DNA of 64,000 bases, from assembly GCF_004363075.1 (NCBI RefSeq), contig NZ_SNYN01000003.1, positions 124,001-188,000 on the forward strand. The letters are read 5' to 3'. Position 1 is the first letter of the stretch. Every line of letters begins with the position of its first letter. Positions 1 to 9,273 of this stretch are shown here, in pieces. A program made the translations under genes and the position numbers. The notes under the pieces were generated by a model. That model was not told the origin of the DNA, searched no databases, and worked only from the letters and a program-made list of their open reading frames with translations. This DNA is from Actinorugispora endophytica (lineage in GTDB: Bacteria; Actinomycetota; Actinomycetes; Streptosporangiales; Streptosporangiaceae).

Positions 1-1
1 G

Positions 2-712
2 CCCTCCCTCGCGGCCGTCGCGCACGACGCGGGGACACTGCTCGTGGTGGACTCCACCTTCGCCTCGCCCGCGGTGTGCCGCCCGCTGGAGCACGGCGCC
101 GACGTGGTGCTGCACTCGGCGACCAAGTACCTGGGCGGGCACTCCGACGCCACCGGGGGCGTGACCGTGGCCAGGCCCGAGCTCTCGGCCCGGATCCGGT
201 CCGCCCGCGTCGACCTCGGCCCGTGCCTGTCCCCCGACGAGGCGTTCATGCTGCACCGGGGCCTGGAGACGCTGCCGCTCCGGGTGGCCCGCCAGTGCGA
301 CTCGGCCGCCGAGTTCGCCGCCGCGGTGCTGGGCCACCCCGCCGTGGCCCGGGTGGACTACCCGGGCCTGCCCGGGCACCGGGGACACCGGCTGGCGCGG
401 ACGCTGTTCGACGAGGGCGAGGCGGGCACCCGGTACGGCGCGGTCGTCACGGTCACCCCGCACGGCGGCCGCGAGGCCGGGACGGCCTTCGCCGACGGCC
501 TGCGGCTCGCGACCATCGCCGCCTCACTGGGCGGAGCGCACACCCTCGTCGGGCACGTGGGCTCCACGTCGCACCGCCAGATGTCCGACGACGCCCTGAG
601 CGCCGCCGGGATCGAACCGGGCGCGGTGCGCTTCTCCATCGGTCTGGAGGACCCGGCGGACCTGATCGCCGACGCGCTGCGCGCTCTGGACGAGCTTTCC
701 CACCGGGTATGA
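2..712 (+). CDS. Cys/Met metabolism PLP-dependent enzyme, C-terminal part
   Basis: Partial gene running in from the left edge; 236 residues are visible. It is the C-terminal part of a trans-sulfuration enzyme (cystathionine gamma-synthase / gamma-lyase family, fold-type I PLP). The motif SATKYLGGH holds the Schiff-base lysine (visible residue 42, codon at 125-127), preceded by the VVDSTFASP strand typical of the family. The end (STSHRQMSD, then VRFSIGLEDPADLI) matches the substrate-carboxylate-binding C-terminal domain. Synthase cannot be told from lyase without the N-terminus. It ends about 70 bases before ddl on the same strand. Confidence 0.9.
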   Translation, partial: PSLAAVAHDAGTLLVVDSTFASPAVCRPLEHGADVVLHSATKYLGGHSDATGGVTVARPELSARIRSARVDLGPCLSPDEAFMLHRGLETLPLRVARQCDSAAEFAAAVLGHPAVARVDYPGLPGHRGHRLARTLFDEGEAGTRYGAVVTVTPHGGREAGTAFADGLRLATIAASLGGAHTLVGHVGSTSHRQMSDDALSAAGIEPGAVRFSIGLEDPADLIADALRALDELSHRV

Positions 713-781
713 CAAACACCCCGTTTCGGACGGCCGTGGTTGTTTCCGGTTGCGGGGATGAGCGAGATAAGGTCGGGCACC

Positions 782-1897
782 ATGGCCGAGCAGCGAAAGA
801 TTCGGGTCGCCGTCGTCTTCGGCGGACGCAGCTCCGAACACGAGATCTCCTGCGTGACGGCGGGCAGCGTGATGTCCGCCATCGACACCGACCGCTATGA
901 GGTCGTGCCCATCGGGATCACCCGGGAGGGCAACTGGGTGCTGAGCGCGGCCGACCCGCGCGGTCTGGCGATCACCGACGGCACGCTGCCCAGCGTGAAG
1001 GGCGGCACCGCGCTGGCGCTGCCCTTCGACACCGGGGCCGCCTTCCTGGAGGTCGCCCCGGGGTCCGCGCCGCGCGCCCTGGACCAGGTGGACGTCGTCC
1101 TGCCGCTGCTGCACGGCCCCTTCGGCGAGGACGGCACCATCCAGGGCCTGTTCGAGATGATCGGCGCGCGCTACGTGGGCGCGGGGGTCTTCTCCAGCTC
1201 CGCCTCCATGGACAAGGTGTTCATGAAGGCGCTGCTGACCGGCCAGGGGATCAGGACCGGCCGGTACGTGGCGGTGACCGACCGCGCCTGGCGCGGGGAG
1301 CGCAAGCGCGTCCTCGACGACGTCGCCGCGCTCGCGGGGGTCGTCTTCGTCAAGCCCGCGCGCGCCGGTTCCAGCATCGGTATCAGCAGGGTCCCCGACG
1401 CCGCCGACGCCGAGGCGGTGGCCGCGGCGATCGAGGCGGCGCGCGAGCACGACCCCAAGGTCATCGTCGAGGCGGGGATCAGCGGCCGCGAGATCGAGTG
1501 CGGAGTGCTGGAGGGCGTCGACGGCGCCGCCCCCGACGTGTCGGTCCCGGCCGAGATCCACGTCGCCGAGGGCTTCGACTTCTACGACTTCGAGGCCAAG
1601 TACCTGTCCGACAGCAGCACCCTCAGCATCCCGGCGGACCTGCCCGCCGACGTGGCCGAGCGGGTGCGCCGCCTGGCCGCCGACGCCTTCGAGGCGATGG
1701 GCTGCGAGGGCCTGGCCAGGGTGGACTTCTTCTACGGCGACGACGGCGAGGTCTACGTCAACGAGATCAACACCATGCCGGGGTTCACCCCGTCCTCGGC
1801 CTTCCCGAAGATGTGGGAGGCCAGTGGGACGGACTACGGGGCCCTGGTGGACCGGCTGATCCAGACGGCGCTGCGCCGCCGCACCGGGCTGCGCTGA
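782..1897 (+). CDS. ddl: D-alanine--D-alanine ligase
   Basis: ATP-grasp ligase joining two D-alanines for the peptidoglycan pentapeptide, cytosolic. 371 aa, the usual length. The N-terminal VVFGGRSSEHEIS motif, the central PLLHGPFGEDGTIQG loop and the C-terminal VNEINTMPGFT metal/ATP-binding segment are all intact. I chose ATG 782 because the protein then begins just before the conserved beta strand and a TAAGG ribosome site lies about 9 bases upstream; the frame stays open further upstream only through a TTG at 740. Next to thiL and rpmB in many actinomycetes, here separated from them by the cyd insertion. Confidence 0.96.
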   Translation: MAEQRKIRVAVVFGGRSSEHEISCVTAGSVMSAIDTDRYEVVPIGITREGNWVLSAADPRGLAITDGTLPSVKGGTALALPFDTGAAFLEVAPGSAPRALDQVDVVLPLLHGPFGEDGTIQGLFEMIGARYVGAGVFSSSASMDKVFMKALLTGQGIRTGRYVAVTDRAWRGERKRVLDDVAALAGVVFVKPARAGSSIGISRVPDAADAEAVAAAIEAAREHDPKVIVEAGISGREIECGVLEGVDGAAPDVSVPAEIHVAEGFDFYDFEAKYLSDSSTLSIPADLPADVAERVRRLAADAFEAMGCEGLARVDFFYGDDGEVYVNEINTMPGFTPSSAFPKMWEASGTDYGALVDRLIQTALRRRTGLR

Positions 1898-1963
1898 GCG
1901 GTCCCGCCGCACCCGGCCCCTTCCGCGCGCTTCCGGCGCGGCGGGGCCGGGGAGACGGAGGAT

Positions 1964-2770
1964 TCAGACCTGGCCGCCGGGCAGCGACGGGTGCGCGGGG
2001 CCTTCGGGCGCGGGCGGGGTCCGCGGGGTGAGCGAGCGGGCCAGGATGGTGCCGCCCGCCGTCGCGGCGGGGAACACCACGACCGCCACGAACGGGATCG
2101 AGAGCAGCAGGAACGCGGGGACCGCGAACCCCAGGACCCGCAGCCGTCGCGTCCGCATCCCGGCGAAGCGGTCCCGCAGCCGCCGCAGGCCGCGCCGGTC
2201 GAAGGCGGTGCCGACCAGTTCGGCGCACAGCATCCAGCCGCCGAACAGGGCCGAGGCCACCGGAACGACCGTCTGGCCGACGAACGGGATGAAACCCGCC
2301 AGGAACAGCGGGATCGCCACCGCGACCGAGATCAGGATCAGCGCCACGGACTGGCGCAGGGCCCGCACGACGGACGCGGCGAGCGGCTCGTCCAGGGGCG
2401 GGGGCGCGCCGCCCAGCTCGTCCTCGACGTCCTCGGCGATCTTGTCGTAGAGCGGGAAGCCCAGCGCGAGCGTGATCGTGGTGAAGCCGATCACCATGAC
2501 CAGGACGGTCGAGCCGACGACCGCGACGCCGATCGCCGCCTGGAGCACGCCCGCCCAGGTCTCGTTCCAGGTGGCGGTGAACGGCGTCATCCACACGACG
2601 AGCTCGTCGATCCGGGCGATGAGCGCGATGAGCGCGGCCAGGAACAGGACCGATGTGATGAGGGGCGGGATCGCCCCCAGCAGGAACAGTCTGGGCCGGC
2701 GCAGGATCAGGCCGAACCCCCGGAACAGCGTTCCGATACCAGTGAGGATTTCGCGTAGGGGAGTGGTCAC
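1964..2770 (-). CDS. EI24 / CysZ-like integral membrane protein
   Basis: Protein of 268 aa with several hydrophobic segments and the layout of the EI24 family (E. coli CysZ is the sulfate-transporting member). The N-terminus has an amphipathic stretch (LREILTGIGTLFRGF) followed by a long hydrophobic segment; another pair of membrane segments surrounds the PLYDKIAEDVEDELGG loop, which is typical of actinobacterial members. GTG 2770 is the best start: the upstream extension is Arg/Pro-rich and unlike the family. There is no clear ribosome site before it, so translation may be leaderless. Sulfate transport here is only inferred; no cys genes sit beside it. Confidence 0.75.
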   Translation of the reverse strand: MTTPLREILTGIGTLFRGFGLILRRPRLFLLGAIPPLITSVLFLAALIALIARIDELVVWMTPFTATWNETWAGVLQAAIGVAVVGSTVLVMVIGFTTITLALGFPLYDKIAEDVEDELGGAPPPLDEPLAASVVRALRQSVALILISVAVAIPLFLAGFIPFVGQTVVPVASALFGGWMLCAELVGTAFDRRGLRRLRDRFAGMRTRRLRVLGFAVPAFLLLSIPFVAVVVFPAATAGGTILARSLTPRTPPAPEGPAHPSLPGGQV

Positions 2771-2832
2771 GGGGGTGACAATAGCGTTGCGGGCGCCGTG
2801 CCGGGACCGGGGGCGGTGTCTGTTCCCTCGCC

Positions 2833-2888
2833 GATCGTGGCCTTTGCGGGGTCTCGGAGGTGGTCGGGACCCCGGAAAGGCCAAGGCC
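2833..2888. repeat. Imperfect inverted repeat
   Basis: Arms 2833-2853 and 2868-2888 pair at about 16 of 21 positions (core TGGCCTTT / AAAGGCCA, outer GGGGTC / GACCCC) around a 14-base loop. Read directly from the sequence. It could fold in RNA or be a REP-like element. Confidence 0.55.
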
Positions 2889-2955
2889 GGCGGGGAGGCA
2901 CCACGGGCACCATGGGGTCTCCGGCGCGGGGGTGGATTCGGGCACCGGTGGTTTT

Positions 2956-3021
2956 GTTGACGGTCGTGGGCTTTCTGCCCGTTTCGGGGCCGGGAAGGGA
3001 AGAAGGCCCACGACCGTCAAC
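2956..3021. repeat. 16-bp perfect inverted repeat with 34-base loop
   Basis: Left arm 2956-2971 (GTTGACGGTCGTGGGC) is the exact reverse complement of 3006-3021. After one mismatch the pairing continues for four more bases into the loop. The long loop argues against a simple intrinsic terminator; it lies downstream of cydC, which is on the minus strand. Confidence 0.7.
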
Positions 3022-3050
3022 GGACCCCTCACGCGACGGACATCATGGGC

Positions 3051-3134
3051 GCGGCGTGACCTCGCGATCCGCGTGGCGTGAGGCCGAACGACCCACCCGA
3101 AGCACCGGCACGCGAACCACCCCCGCGCCGAAGA
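3051..3134 (-). repeat. Dispersed 84-base repeat, copy A
   Basis: The reverse complement of this stretch matches 52537-52620 at 72 of 84 positions (my hand alignment). Ten of the twelve differences are transitions in which copy A carries T or A where the other copy has C or G. It sits immediately beyond the stop codon of cydC. The shared core includes CGCGTGCCGGTGCTTCGGGT. No open frame is conserved in it. Confidence 0.7.
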
Positions 3135-3138
3135 TCTC

Positions 3139-4917
3139 CTAGCGCACCGCTCGGAGCCCCTGCCCCGGGAGGTCGGGGAGGCCGTGGGCGCGGCGGTACC
3201 AGCCGTCGCGGGACAGCAGGTCCGTGTGGGGGCCGTGCTGGAGGACGCGGCCGTCGACGATCACGTAGATCTCGTCCATCCGCTCCAGACCGGCCAGGTC
3301 GTGTGTGATCAGCAGGGTGGCACAGCCCTCGGAGGCCGCCAGCAGGTCGGCGAGCACGGCGTCGCGCGCGTCGGGGTCCAGGTGCGTGGTCGGCTCGTCC
3401 AGGACCAGGATGCGGGGCGCCGCCAGCAGCGCCCGGGCCAGGGCCAGGCGGCGGCGCATGCCCCCGCTGAGGCGGGCGCCGTGCGCGCCGACCTCGGTGT
3501 CCAGTCCTTCGGGCATCGTCTCCCGCACGTCCTCCGCCAGGCGCGCCCGCTCCAGGGCCGCCCACAGTTCGGCGTCGTCCGCGCCGGGCCGGGCCAGCCG
3601 CAGGTTCTCCCGGAGGGTGCTGGCGAAGATGTGCGGGTCCTGGGGGACCCCGCTGACGGCTCCGCGCACCTCGTCGACCGGGTACGCGGTGATGTCGACG
3701 CCGCCCAGTTCGACCGTCCCGGCGTCGGGGTCGCGGAAGCGGAACAGCACCGCCGCCAGCGTGCTCTTGCCCGACCCGCTGGGCCCGAGCACCGCGATCC
3801 GCCGCCCCGGTCCGAGGTCCAGGTCCACCCCGTCCAGCGCCCACGGCTCGTCCGGGCCGTAACGGACCCTCAGGCCGCGGACCCGCAGCGGGAGGTCGCC
3901 CTCGGGGACCGTCCGCTCGGAACCGCCCCCGCGGACCACGGGCTCGGTGTCCAGGACGTCGAACAGCCGCGTCCCGGCCGCGCGCACCGCCCCCAGCCGC
4001 GCCGCCACCGCGGGCAGCGGGGCCACGATCTCGAACGCCGCGAGCGCGGTCAGCACCAGCACCGCCATGGGGATCGCGCCCAGAGTGCCGCCCTCCACGG
4101 CGGCCACGCCCAGCAGCAGCGTCCCCCACACGGTCCCCCCGGCGACCAGCGCGCTCGCGCCCGCGCCGAAGCCCAGCAGCACGGCGTCCCGTTCGGCGAC
4201 CCGGGTCAGTTCCGCGTCCGCCCGCTCCACCCGCTGCACGGCCCGCTCCATCGCGCCGTAGGCGACGAGGTCGGGCGCGCCGTACAGGGTGTCCACCAGG
4301 GTGGTGGACAGCTCACCGCGCGCCGCCGCCTGGCGCCTGCCCGGTGCCCGGCCCAGCGCCGCCGCGAACAGCGGGACGGCGAGCCCGGCCAGCAGCAGTC
4401 CGGCGGCGAGCAACAGGCCGCCGGGCACCAGCAGCGCCGTGCCCAGCGCCACCACCGCGCCGCCGGTGACGACCGAGACCAGCGGCGGGGTGAGCCCGCG
4501 CACCAGCAGGTCCTGGGTGGCGTCGGTGTCGTTGACCAGCCGGGACACCAGGTCGCCGGAGCGGAACCGGCGGACCGGCTCCGAGTGGGCGAGCCGCTCG
4601 TACACCCGCACCCGCACGTCCGCGAGGGTGCGGAACGCCGCGTCGTGGGTGACCAGGCGCTCCAGGTAGCGGGTGACGCCCCGGGACACGCCCAGCGCCC
4701 TGGTCGCGACCACCGCCACGCTCAGCGCGGTGATCGGCGGATGCGTGGCGGCGGTGGCCAGCAGCCAGGCGGCCACGCTCAGCAGTGCCACGCCCGAACC
4801 GGTGGCCAGCGCCCCCAGCAGCACGCCGAGGGCGAAGCGGGCCCCGCGCGGGCGGGCCAGCGCGATCATCCGGCGCAGCCCCCGGTTCGGGTGGACCACG
4901 GGGTGCGGGTCGCTCAT
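3139..4917 (-). CDS. cydC: ABC exporter subunit CydC
   Basis: One half of the heterodimeric CydDC exporter, which moves cysteine/glutathione across the membrane and is needed to assemble cytochrome bd. 592 aa: six-helix transmembrane domain (about 1-330) then nucleotide-binding domain with Walker A GPSGSGKST (about 377-386), signature LSGGMRRRL (about 483) and Walker B ILVLDEP. The ATG at 4917 overlaps the cydD stop as ATGA, so the two are translationally coupled. The reading frame runs open far upstream inside cydD, but that extension is only a shadow of cydD. Last gene of the cydABDC operon. Confidence 0.93.
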   Translation of the reverse strand: MSDPHPVVHPNRGLRRMIALARPRGARFALGVLLGALATGSGVALLSVAAWLLATAATHPPITALSVAVVATRALGVSRGVTRYLERLVTHDAAFRTLADVRVRVYERLAHSEPVRRFRSGDLVSRLVNDTDATQDLLVRGLTPPLVSVVTGGAVVALGTALLVPGGLLLAAGLLLAGLAVPLFAAALGRAPGRRQAAARGELSTTLVDTLYGAPDLVAYGAMERAVQRVERADAELTRVAERDAVLLGFGAGASALVAGGTVWGTLLLGVAAVEGGTLGAIPMAVLVLTALAAFEIVAPLPAVAARLGAVRAAGTRLFDVLDTEPVVRGGGSERTVPEGDLPLRVRGLRVRYGPDEPWALDGVDLDLGPGRRIAVLGPSGSGKSTLAAVLFRFRDPDAGTVELGGVDITAYPVDEVRGAVSGVPQDPHIFASTLRENLRLARPGADDAELWAALERARLAEDVRETMPEGLDTEVGAHGARLSGGMRRRLALARALLAAPRILVLDEPTTHLDPDARDAVLADLLAASEGCATLLITHDLAGLERMDEIYVIVDGRVLQHGPHTDLLSRDGWYRRAHGLPDLPGQGLRAVR

Positions 4918-6713
4918 GTCATGGCTCCGATCCGGCCGGACTCGATGCGGACGGTCTCGTCGACCAGGTCCGACCATCCCGTGTCGTGCGCGACGACGAC
5001 GCCGGTCCGGCCTTCGAGCAGCCGGGCGACGGCGGTGCGCACCGCCGCCGCGTTGTCGGGGTCCAGGTGCGCGGTGGGCTCGTCCAGCAGCACGATCGGG
5101 GAGTCCCGCAGGAAGGCGCGCGCCAGCGCGACGCGCTGGCGCTGCCCGGCGGACAGTCGCGCGCCGCGCTCGCCGAGGCGGGTTCCGTACCCCTGGGGGA
5201 GGGCGGAGACGAAGTCGTGCGCCTCGGCGAGCTCGGCGGCGCGCCGCACCTCGGACACGCTCGCGTCGGGCCTGCCGAGCCGGATGTTGTCCAGGACGGT
5301 GTCGTCGAAGAGGTAGGGGTGCTGGGGGACCCAGGCGATCAGCTCGCGCCACCGCTCGACCGGGACGTGCTCCAGAGGTGCGCCGCCCTCCCCGCTGGGC
5401 CGCTCCACCAGGATCGTCCCGCCGGTCGGCTCGGCGAACCGCAGCAGCAGCGCCAGCAGGGAGCTCTTGCCCGACCCGCTCGGCCCGGTCAGCAGCAGGC
5501 CGCGTCCGGGGCGGATCACCAGGGACACCTCCGACAGGGCCAGGGCGGTGCGCCCCGGATAGGTCAGGGACACCGCGTCGAACCGGATCCGGGGCGCCGC
5601 GCAGCCGTCGCGGCAGGGCCGCACGAGCGCGCGTGCCCCGGTCCGCAGGGCGGCCTCGGAGAGCGGTCCGGCGCGCCCGGGGGGCTTCTCGTCCAGGACG
5701 GCGAAGACCTGCTCGGCCGCCGCGACCCCCTCCATGCTGGCGTGGAAGCGCGCGCCGACCTCCCGCAGCGGCAGGTACGCCTCGGGGGCCAGGACCAGCA
5801 CCAGCAGCGCGGTCTCGTAGTCGAGCATCCCGTACATCAGCCGGAGCCCGATCTCGACGGCGACCAGCGCCACCGCGAGCGTGGAGAGCAGCTCCAGCAC
5901 GAACGCGGACAGGAAGGCCACCCGCAGCGTGCCCATGGTGGCGTGCCGGTGCTCGTCGGTGATCCGCCGGATGATGGCGGCCTGGGCCTTGGCGCGGCGG
6001 AAGACCGCGAGCGTGGGCAGCCCCTCCACCACGTCCAGGAAGTGCCCGCCGAGCCGGTTCAGCAGCCGCCACTGGCGCCGGGTGCGGGCCTGGGTGTGCC
6101 AGCCGACCAGCGCCATGAAGACCGGGATGAGGGGGACCGTCAGCGCGATGACGAGGGCCGATATCCAGTCGGCCCGCGCCACCACGAACAGAACGGCGAG
6201 GGGGACGAGTACCGCCAGCACCAGTTGCGGGAGATACCGGGCGAAGTAGTCATCCAGCGCGTCCAGGCCGCGAGTGGCGAGCGTGGCCAGTTCGCCGGCG
6301 CGGGGAGTACCCGCCCCCTCGTCGTCGGGATCGGTCCGCCCTGACAGCCAGACCGGTCCCGGACCGCGTTCCCCCGGGGCGGATTCCGGGGAGCCGGTCA
6401 CTCGTACGCCCGTCACGTGGGCGATCAGGCGGCGGCGCAGTTGGGACTTGGCGCGCGCCGCCGAGTGCAGGGCGGCGGCCTCCGCGCCGTAGGCCAGCGC
6501 CGCCCGGACCAGGGCGACCACCGCGACGGCGGTGATCGCGCCCGACAGCTCGGTGAGCCCCTCGCCCGCGTGGGTCCCGGCGATGACGCGCGCCAGCAGC
6601 CACGCCTGGGCCAGCACCAGACCGGTCACGGCCACTCCGCAGGCCACCGTCACGGCCAGGTGCGTGCGCACCGCGCGGGCGGCGCGCACCAGCCTCGGGT
6701 CGAGGGGTCTCAT
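4914..6713 (-). CDS. cydD: ABC exporter subunit CydD
   Basis: Partner of CydC in the CydDC transporter that supports cytochrome bd maturation. 599 aa: transmembrane domain then ATPase domain with Walker A GPSGSGKSS (K416/S417), signature LSAGQRQRVALARAF (about 520) and Walker B VLLDEPTAHLD (about 543). The transmembrane half has the typical MALVGWHTQARTRRQW region. ATG 6713 lies 18 bases after the cydB stop, consistent with a single transcript. Order A-B-D-C is the usual actinobacterial one. Confidence 0.94.
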   Translation of the reverse strand: MRPLDPRLVRAARAVRTHLAVTVACGVAVTGLVLAQAWLLARVIAGTHAGEGLTELSGAITAVAVVALVRAALAYGAEAAALHSAARAKSQLRRRLIAHVTGVRVTGSPESAPGERGPGPVWLSGRTDPDDEGAGTPRAGELATLATRGLDALDDYFARYLPQLVLAVLVPLAVLFVVARADWISALVIALTVPLIPVFMALVGWHTQARTRRQWRLLNRLGGHFLDVVEGLPTLAVFRRAKAQAAIIRRITDEHRHATMGTLRVAFLSAFVLELLSTLAVALVAVEIGLRLMYGMLDYETALLVLVLAPEAYLPLREVGARFHASMEGVAAAEQVFAVLDEKPPGRAGPLSEAALRTGARALVRPCRDGCAAPRIRFDAVSLTYPGRTALALSEVSLVIRPGRGLLLTGPSGSGKSSLLALLLRFAEPTGGTILVERPSGEGGAPLEHVPVERWRELIAWVPQHPYLFDDTVLDNIRLGRPDASVSEVRRAAELAEAHDFVSALPQGYGTRLGERGARLSAGQRQRVALARAFLRDSPIVLLDEPTAHLDPDNAAAVRTAVARLLEGRTGVVVAHDTGWSDLVDETVRIESGRIGAMT

Positions 6714-6731
6714 ACGCGGTCTACCTCCGGA

Positions 6732-7766
6732 TCAGGAGCCGTGCGGCGGGACGGCGCCCCCGTAGGCGGGCGTCGGTTCGATGTGTTCCCGTGTGACGCG
6801 CTTGCGGAACACCCAGTAGCTCCAACTCTGGTAGGCCAGCACTATGGGCAGGGCGACCACCGCCACCCACGTCATCACGGTCAGCGTGTAGTCGGACGAG
6901 GACGCGTTCTCGACGGTCAGGCTGAAGGCGGGGTCCGTGGTGGACGGCAGCACGTTCGGGAACAGCGAGCCGAACAGCACCACGGTGGCGGTGGCGATGG
7001 TCACCGCGGTCGCGACGAACGACCAGCCCTCCCGGCCCCTGAGCGACAGCAGGACCGCGGCGATCAGGGCGACGGCCGCGATCCCGGCCAGGGGCAGCGT
7101 CCACGGCTTGCCGTAGGCGGTCTGGGTCCAGATCAGGAACCCCGCGGCGGCGGGCACCGCCACCAGCGCGATCGCGGGCACCGCGCGGCGGGCCAGCGTC
7201 CGGACCTCGCCGTCGGTCTTGAGGCTCAGGAACATCGCGCCGTGCAGGGTGAACAGCGACAGCGTCGTCACCCCGCCGAGCAGCGCGTACGGGTTGAGCA
7301 GGTCGAGAAGGCCCGCCGTGACGATGTTGGCCTCGTCCATGGCCACCCCGCGCACGATGTTGGCGAAGGCCACCCCCCACAGCAGCGCGGGCGCCGCGCT
7401 GCCCCAGAAGATCGCCTTGTCCCAGCGGGCCCGCCAGCGGTCGTCGTCGACCTTGCCGCGGTACTCGAAGGCGACCCCGCGCGCGATCAGCGCGACCAGG
7501 ATCAGGAGCAGCGGCAGGTAGAAGCCGCTGAACAGGGAGGCGTACCAGGCGGGGAAGGCCGCGAACATGGCGCCGCCCGCGGTGATCACCCACACCTCGT
7601 TGCCGTCCCAGACCGGGCCGATCGAGTTGATCATGACCCGGCGGTCGGTGTTGTTCCGGCCGAGGAGGGGCAGCAGGACGCCCACCCCGAAGTCGAAGCC
7701 CTCCAGGACGAAGTAGCCGATCCACAGGACGGCGATGGCGGCGAACCAGATGACGGGGAGATCCAT
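6732..7766 (-). CDS. cydB: Cytochrome bd ubiquinol/menaquinol oxidase subunit II
   Basis: Membrane subunit II of the bd-type terminal oxidase, a high-affinity quinol oxidase used at low oxygen. 344 aa, rich in hydrophobic helices, with the family N-terminus (WFAAIAVLWIGYFVLEGFDFG) and the GPVWDGNEVWVITAGGAMFAA motif. ATG 7766 follows an AGGAG ribosome site and starts 9 bases after the cydA stop. Its partner cydA is directly upstream. Confidence 0.96.
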   Translation of the reverse strand: MDLPVIWFAAIAVLWIGYFVLEGFDFGVGVLLPLLGRNNTDRRVMINSIGPVWDGNEVWVITAGGAMFAAFPAWYASLFSGFYLPLLLILVALIARGVAFEYRGKVDDDRWRARWDKAIFWGSAAPALLWGVAFANIVRGVAMDEANIVTAGLLDLLNPYALLGGVTTLSLFTLHGAMFLSLKTDGEVRTLARRAVPAIALVAVPAAAGFLIWTQTAYGKPWTLPLAGIAAVALIAAVLLSLRGREGWSFVATAVTIATATVVLFGSLFPNVLPSTTDPAFSLTVENASSSDYTLTVMTWVAVVALPIVLAYQSWSYWVFRKRVTREHIEPTPAYGGAVPPHGS

Positions 7767-7775
7767 GCCGGGCTC

Positions 7776-9230
7776 CTAGTAGACGAAGGCGGGGACGGGG
7801 GCGTCGCGGTCCTCGTCGTCGGCGTCGTCGTCCAGGTGGGGGACGACGTGCGAGGGGCCGGCCTTGACGTAGCGCCACAGCAGTCCGGCCTCCACGACCG
7901 CGAGCACCCCGTAGACCAGGGTGAACACCGACAGGGAGAAGGCGACCTCGCCCAGGGTGACTCCCGGGGAGACGCTGACGGCGGTGAGGAGTTCGCCCAC
8001 GACCGTCCAGGGCTGGCGGCCCATCTCGGTGAGGACCCAGCCGAAGAGGTTGGCGGACAGGGCGGCGGGCAGGGCCAGGATCGCGGCCCGGTACATCCAG
8101 CGCCGGTTCGGCAGGCGGCCTCCGCGGGTCAGCCAGAGCCCGGCGGCGGCCAGCGCCACTCCTGTCATGCCCAGCCCTATCATCAGCCGGAACGACCAGT
8201 ACAGGACCGGGATGTTGGGCTGGTAGTCGCCGGGGCCGAACTCGGTCTCGTAGCGCTCCTGCACGTCGTTGATGCCCTGGACGTTGCCGTCGAGGGTGTC
8301 GGTGGCCAGGAAGCTCAGCAGGTAGGGGATCTGCACGTTGACGTGGTTGCGCCCGTCGACGATGTCGCCGACCGCGAAGAGCGAGAAGCCCGCGCCGTCC
8401 TCGTCCTCCCACAGCGCCTCGGCGCCGGCCAGTTTCATCGGCTCGTAGTCGGCCATCAGCTGGGCCTGGTGGTGGCCGGAGACGGAGACGAGCAGTCCGG
8501 CCAGGAGGGTGACGACCATGCCCGTGCGCAGCGTCTTGCGGAAGAGCTCGGACTCGCCGGGGTGCGGGACGTCGCCGGGGGTGCCGCCGTCGCCGTGGAA
8601 CCGCGAGCGCATCAGCTTGAAGGCGCTGACCGCGACCACGAACAGCCCCGCCGCGATGAAGGCGCCCGCCACCACGTGCAGGTAGGTGGACCAGGCCTGG
8701 TCGTTGGAGAGCACCGCCCAGATGTCGTTGAGCTGGGCGCGGCCGGTCTCCTCGTTGATCTCGAAGCCCACGGGGTGCCGCATCCAGGCGTTCGCGGCGA
8801 GGATGAAGTAGGCGGAGAGGTTGGTGCCGATGGCCGCCGCCCAGATGCAGGCCAGGTGGACCCCGCGGGGGAGCTTGTCCCAGCCGAAGATCCACAGCCC
8901 GATGAAGGTGGACTCGAGGAAGAAGGCGAGCAGCGCCTCCATCGCCAGGGGCGCCCCGAAGACGTCGCCGACGAAGCGCGAGTACTCGCTCCAGTTCATG
9001 CCGAACTGGAACTCCTGGACGATGCCGGTGACCACGCCCATCGCGAAGTTGATCAGGAAGAGCTTGCCGAAGAACTTGGTCGCCTGCAGGTACTCGTGCC
9101 TGCCGGTGCGGTACCAGGCGGTCTGCAGGCTCGCGACGATGACCGACAGTCCGATCGTCAGTGGGACGAACAGGTAGTGGTAGACGGTGGTGACGCCGAA
9201 CTGCCACCGTGCGAGATCTAGTGCTTCCAT
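7776..9230 (-). CDS. cydA: Cytochrome bd ubiquinol/menaquinol oxidase subunit I
   Basis: Catalytic subunit I carrying hemes b558, b595 and d. 484 aa. The N-terminus LDLARWQFGVTTVYHYLF places the conserved heme-ligand histidine at residue 18, and the C-terminal half has the GRQPW motif near the methionine heme ligand. The loop after the GRQPW-preceding helices is short, as in most actinobacterial (short Q-loop) enzymes. I chose ATG 9230, preceded by GGAGAGG, over an in-frame start 18 bases upstream. First gene of cydABDC; the dyad at 9274-9322 is in its promoter region. Confidence 0.96.
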   Translation of the reverse strand: MEALDLARWQFGVTTVYHYLFVPLTIGLSVIVASLQTAWYRTGRHEYLQATKFFGKLFLINFAMGVVTGIVQEFQFGMNWSEYSRFVGDVFGAPLAMEALLAFFLESTFIGLWIFGWDKLPRGVHLACIWAAAIGTNLSAYFILAANAWMRHPVGFEINEETGRAQLNDIWAVLSNDQAWSTYLHVVAGAFIAAGLFVVAVSAFKLMRSRFHGDGGTPGDVPHPGESELFRKTLRTGMVVTLLAGLLVSVSGHHQAQLMADYEPMKLAGAEALWEDEDGAGFSLFAVGDIVDGRNHVNVQIPYLLSFLATDTLDGNVQGINDVQERYETEFGPGDYQPNIPVLYWSFRLMIGLGMTGVALAAAGLWLTRGGRLPNRRWMYRAAILALPAALSANLFGWVLTEMGRQPWTVVGELLTAVSVSPGVTLGEVAFSLSVFTLVYGVLAVVEAGLLWRYVKAGPSHVVPHLDDDADDEDRDAPVPAFVY

Positions 9231-9273
9231 GCGCCTCTCCGAGAGCACCCCGACAACGACCGCGCGGCCGCTT

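Larger units (their letters stand above)
2771..3138. other. Intergenic region with stacked inverted repeats
   Basis: 368 bases between the EI24 gene and cydC with no credible gene. It holds three repeat structures, entered separately: an imperfect inverted repeat at 2833-2888, a 16-bp perfect inverted repeat at 2956-3021, and one copy (minus orientation) of an 84-base dispersed repeat at 3051-3134. An 18-base fragment resembling the start of that repeat (CTCCGGCGCGGGGGTGG) also occurs near 2920. Confidence 0.7.

Noticed and set aside
3139-6072. 977-residue reading of cydC fused to cydD sequence
   Set aside because: The upstream portion is in another frame of cydD; the ATG at 4917 overlapping the cydD stop is the natural start.
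6417-9221. A 934-residue plus-strand frame over the cyd operon
   Set aside because: Antisense shadow of cydA/cydB/cydD, rich in Gly/Arg/His/Gln with no recognisable domain.
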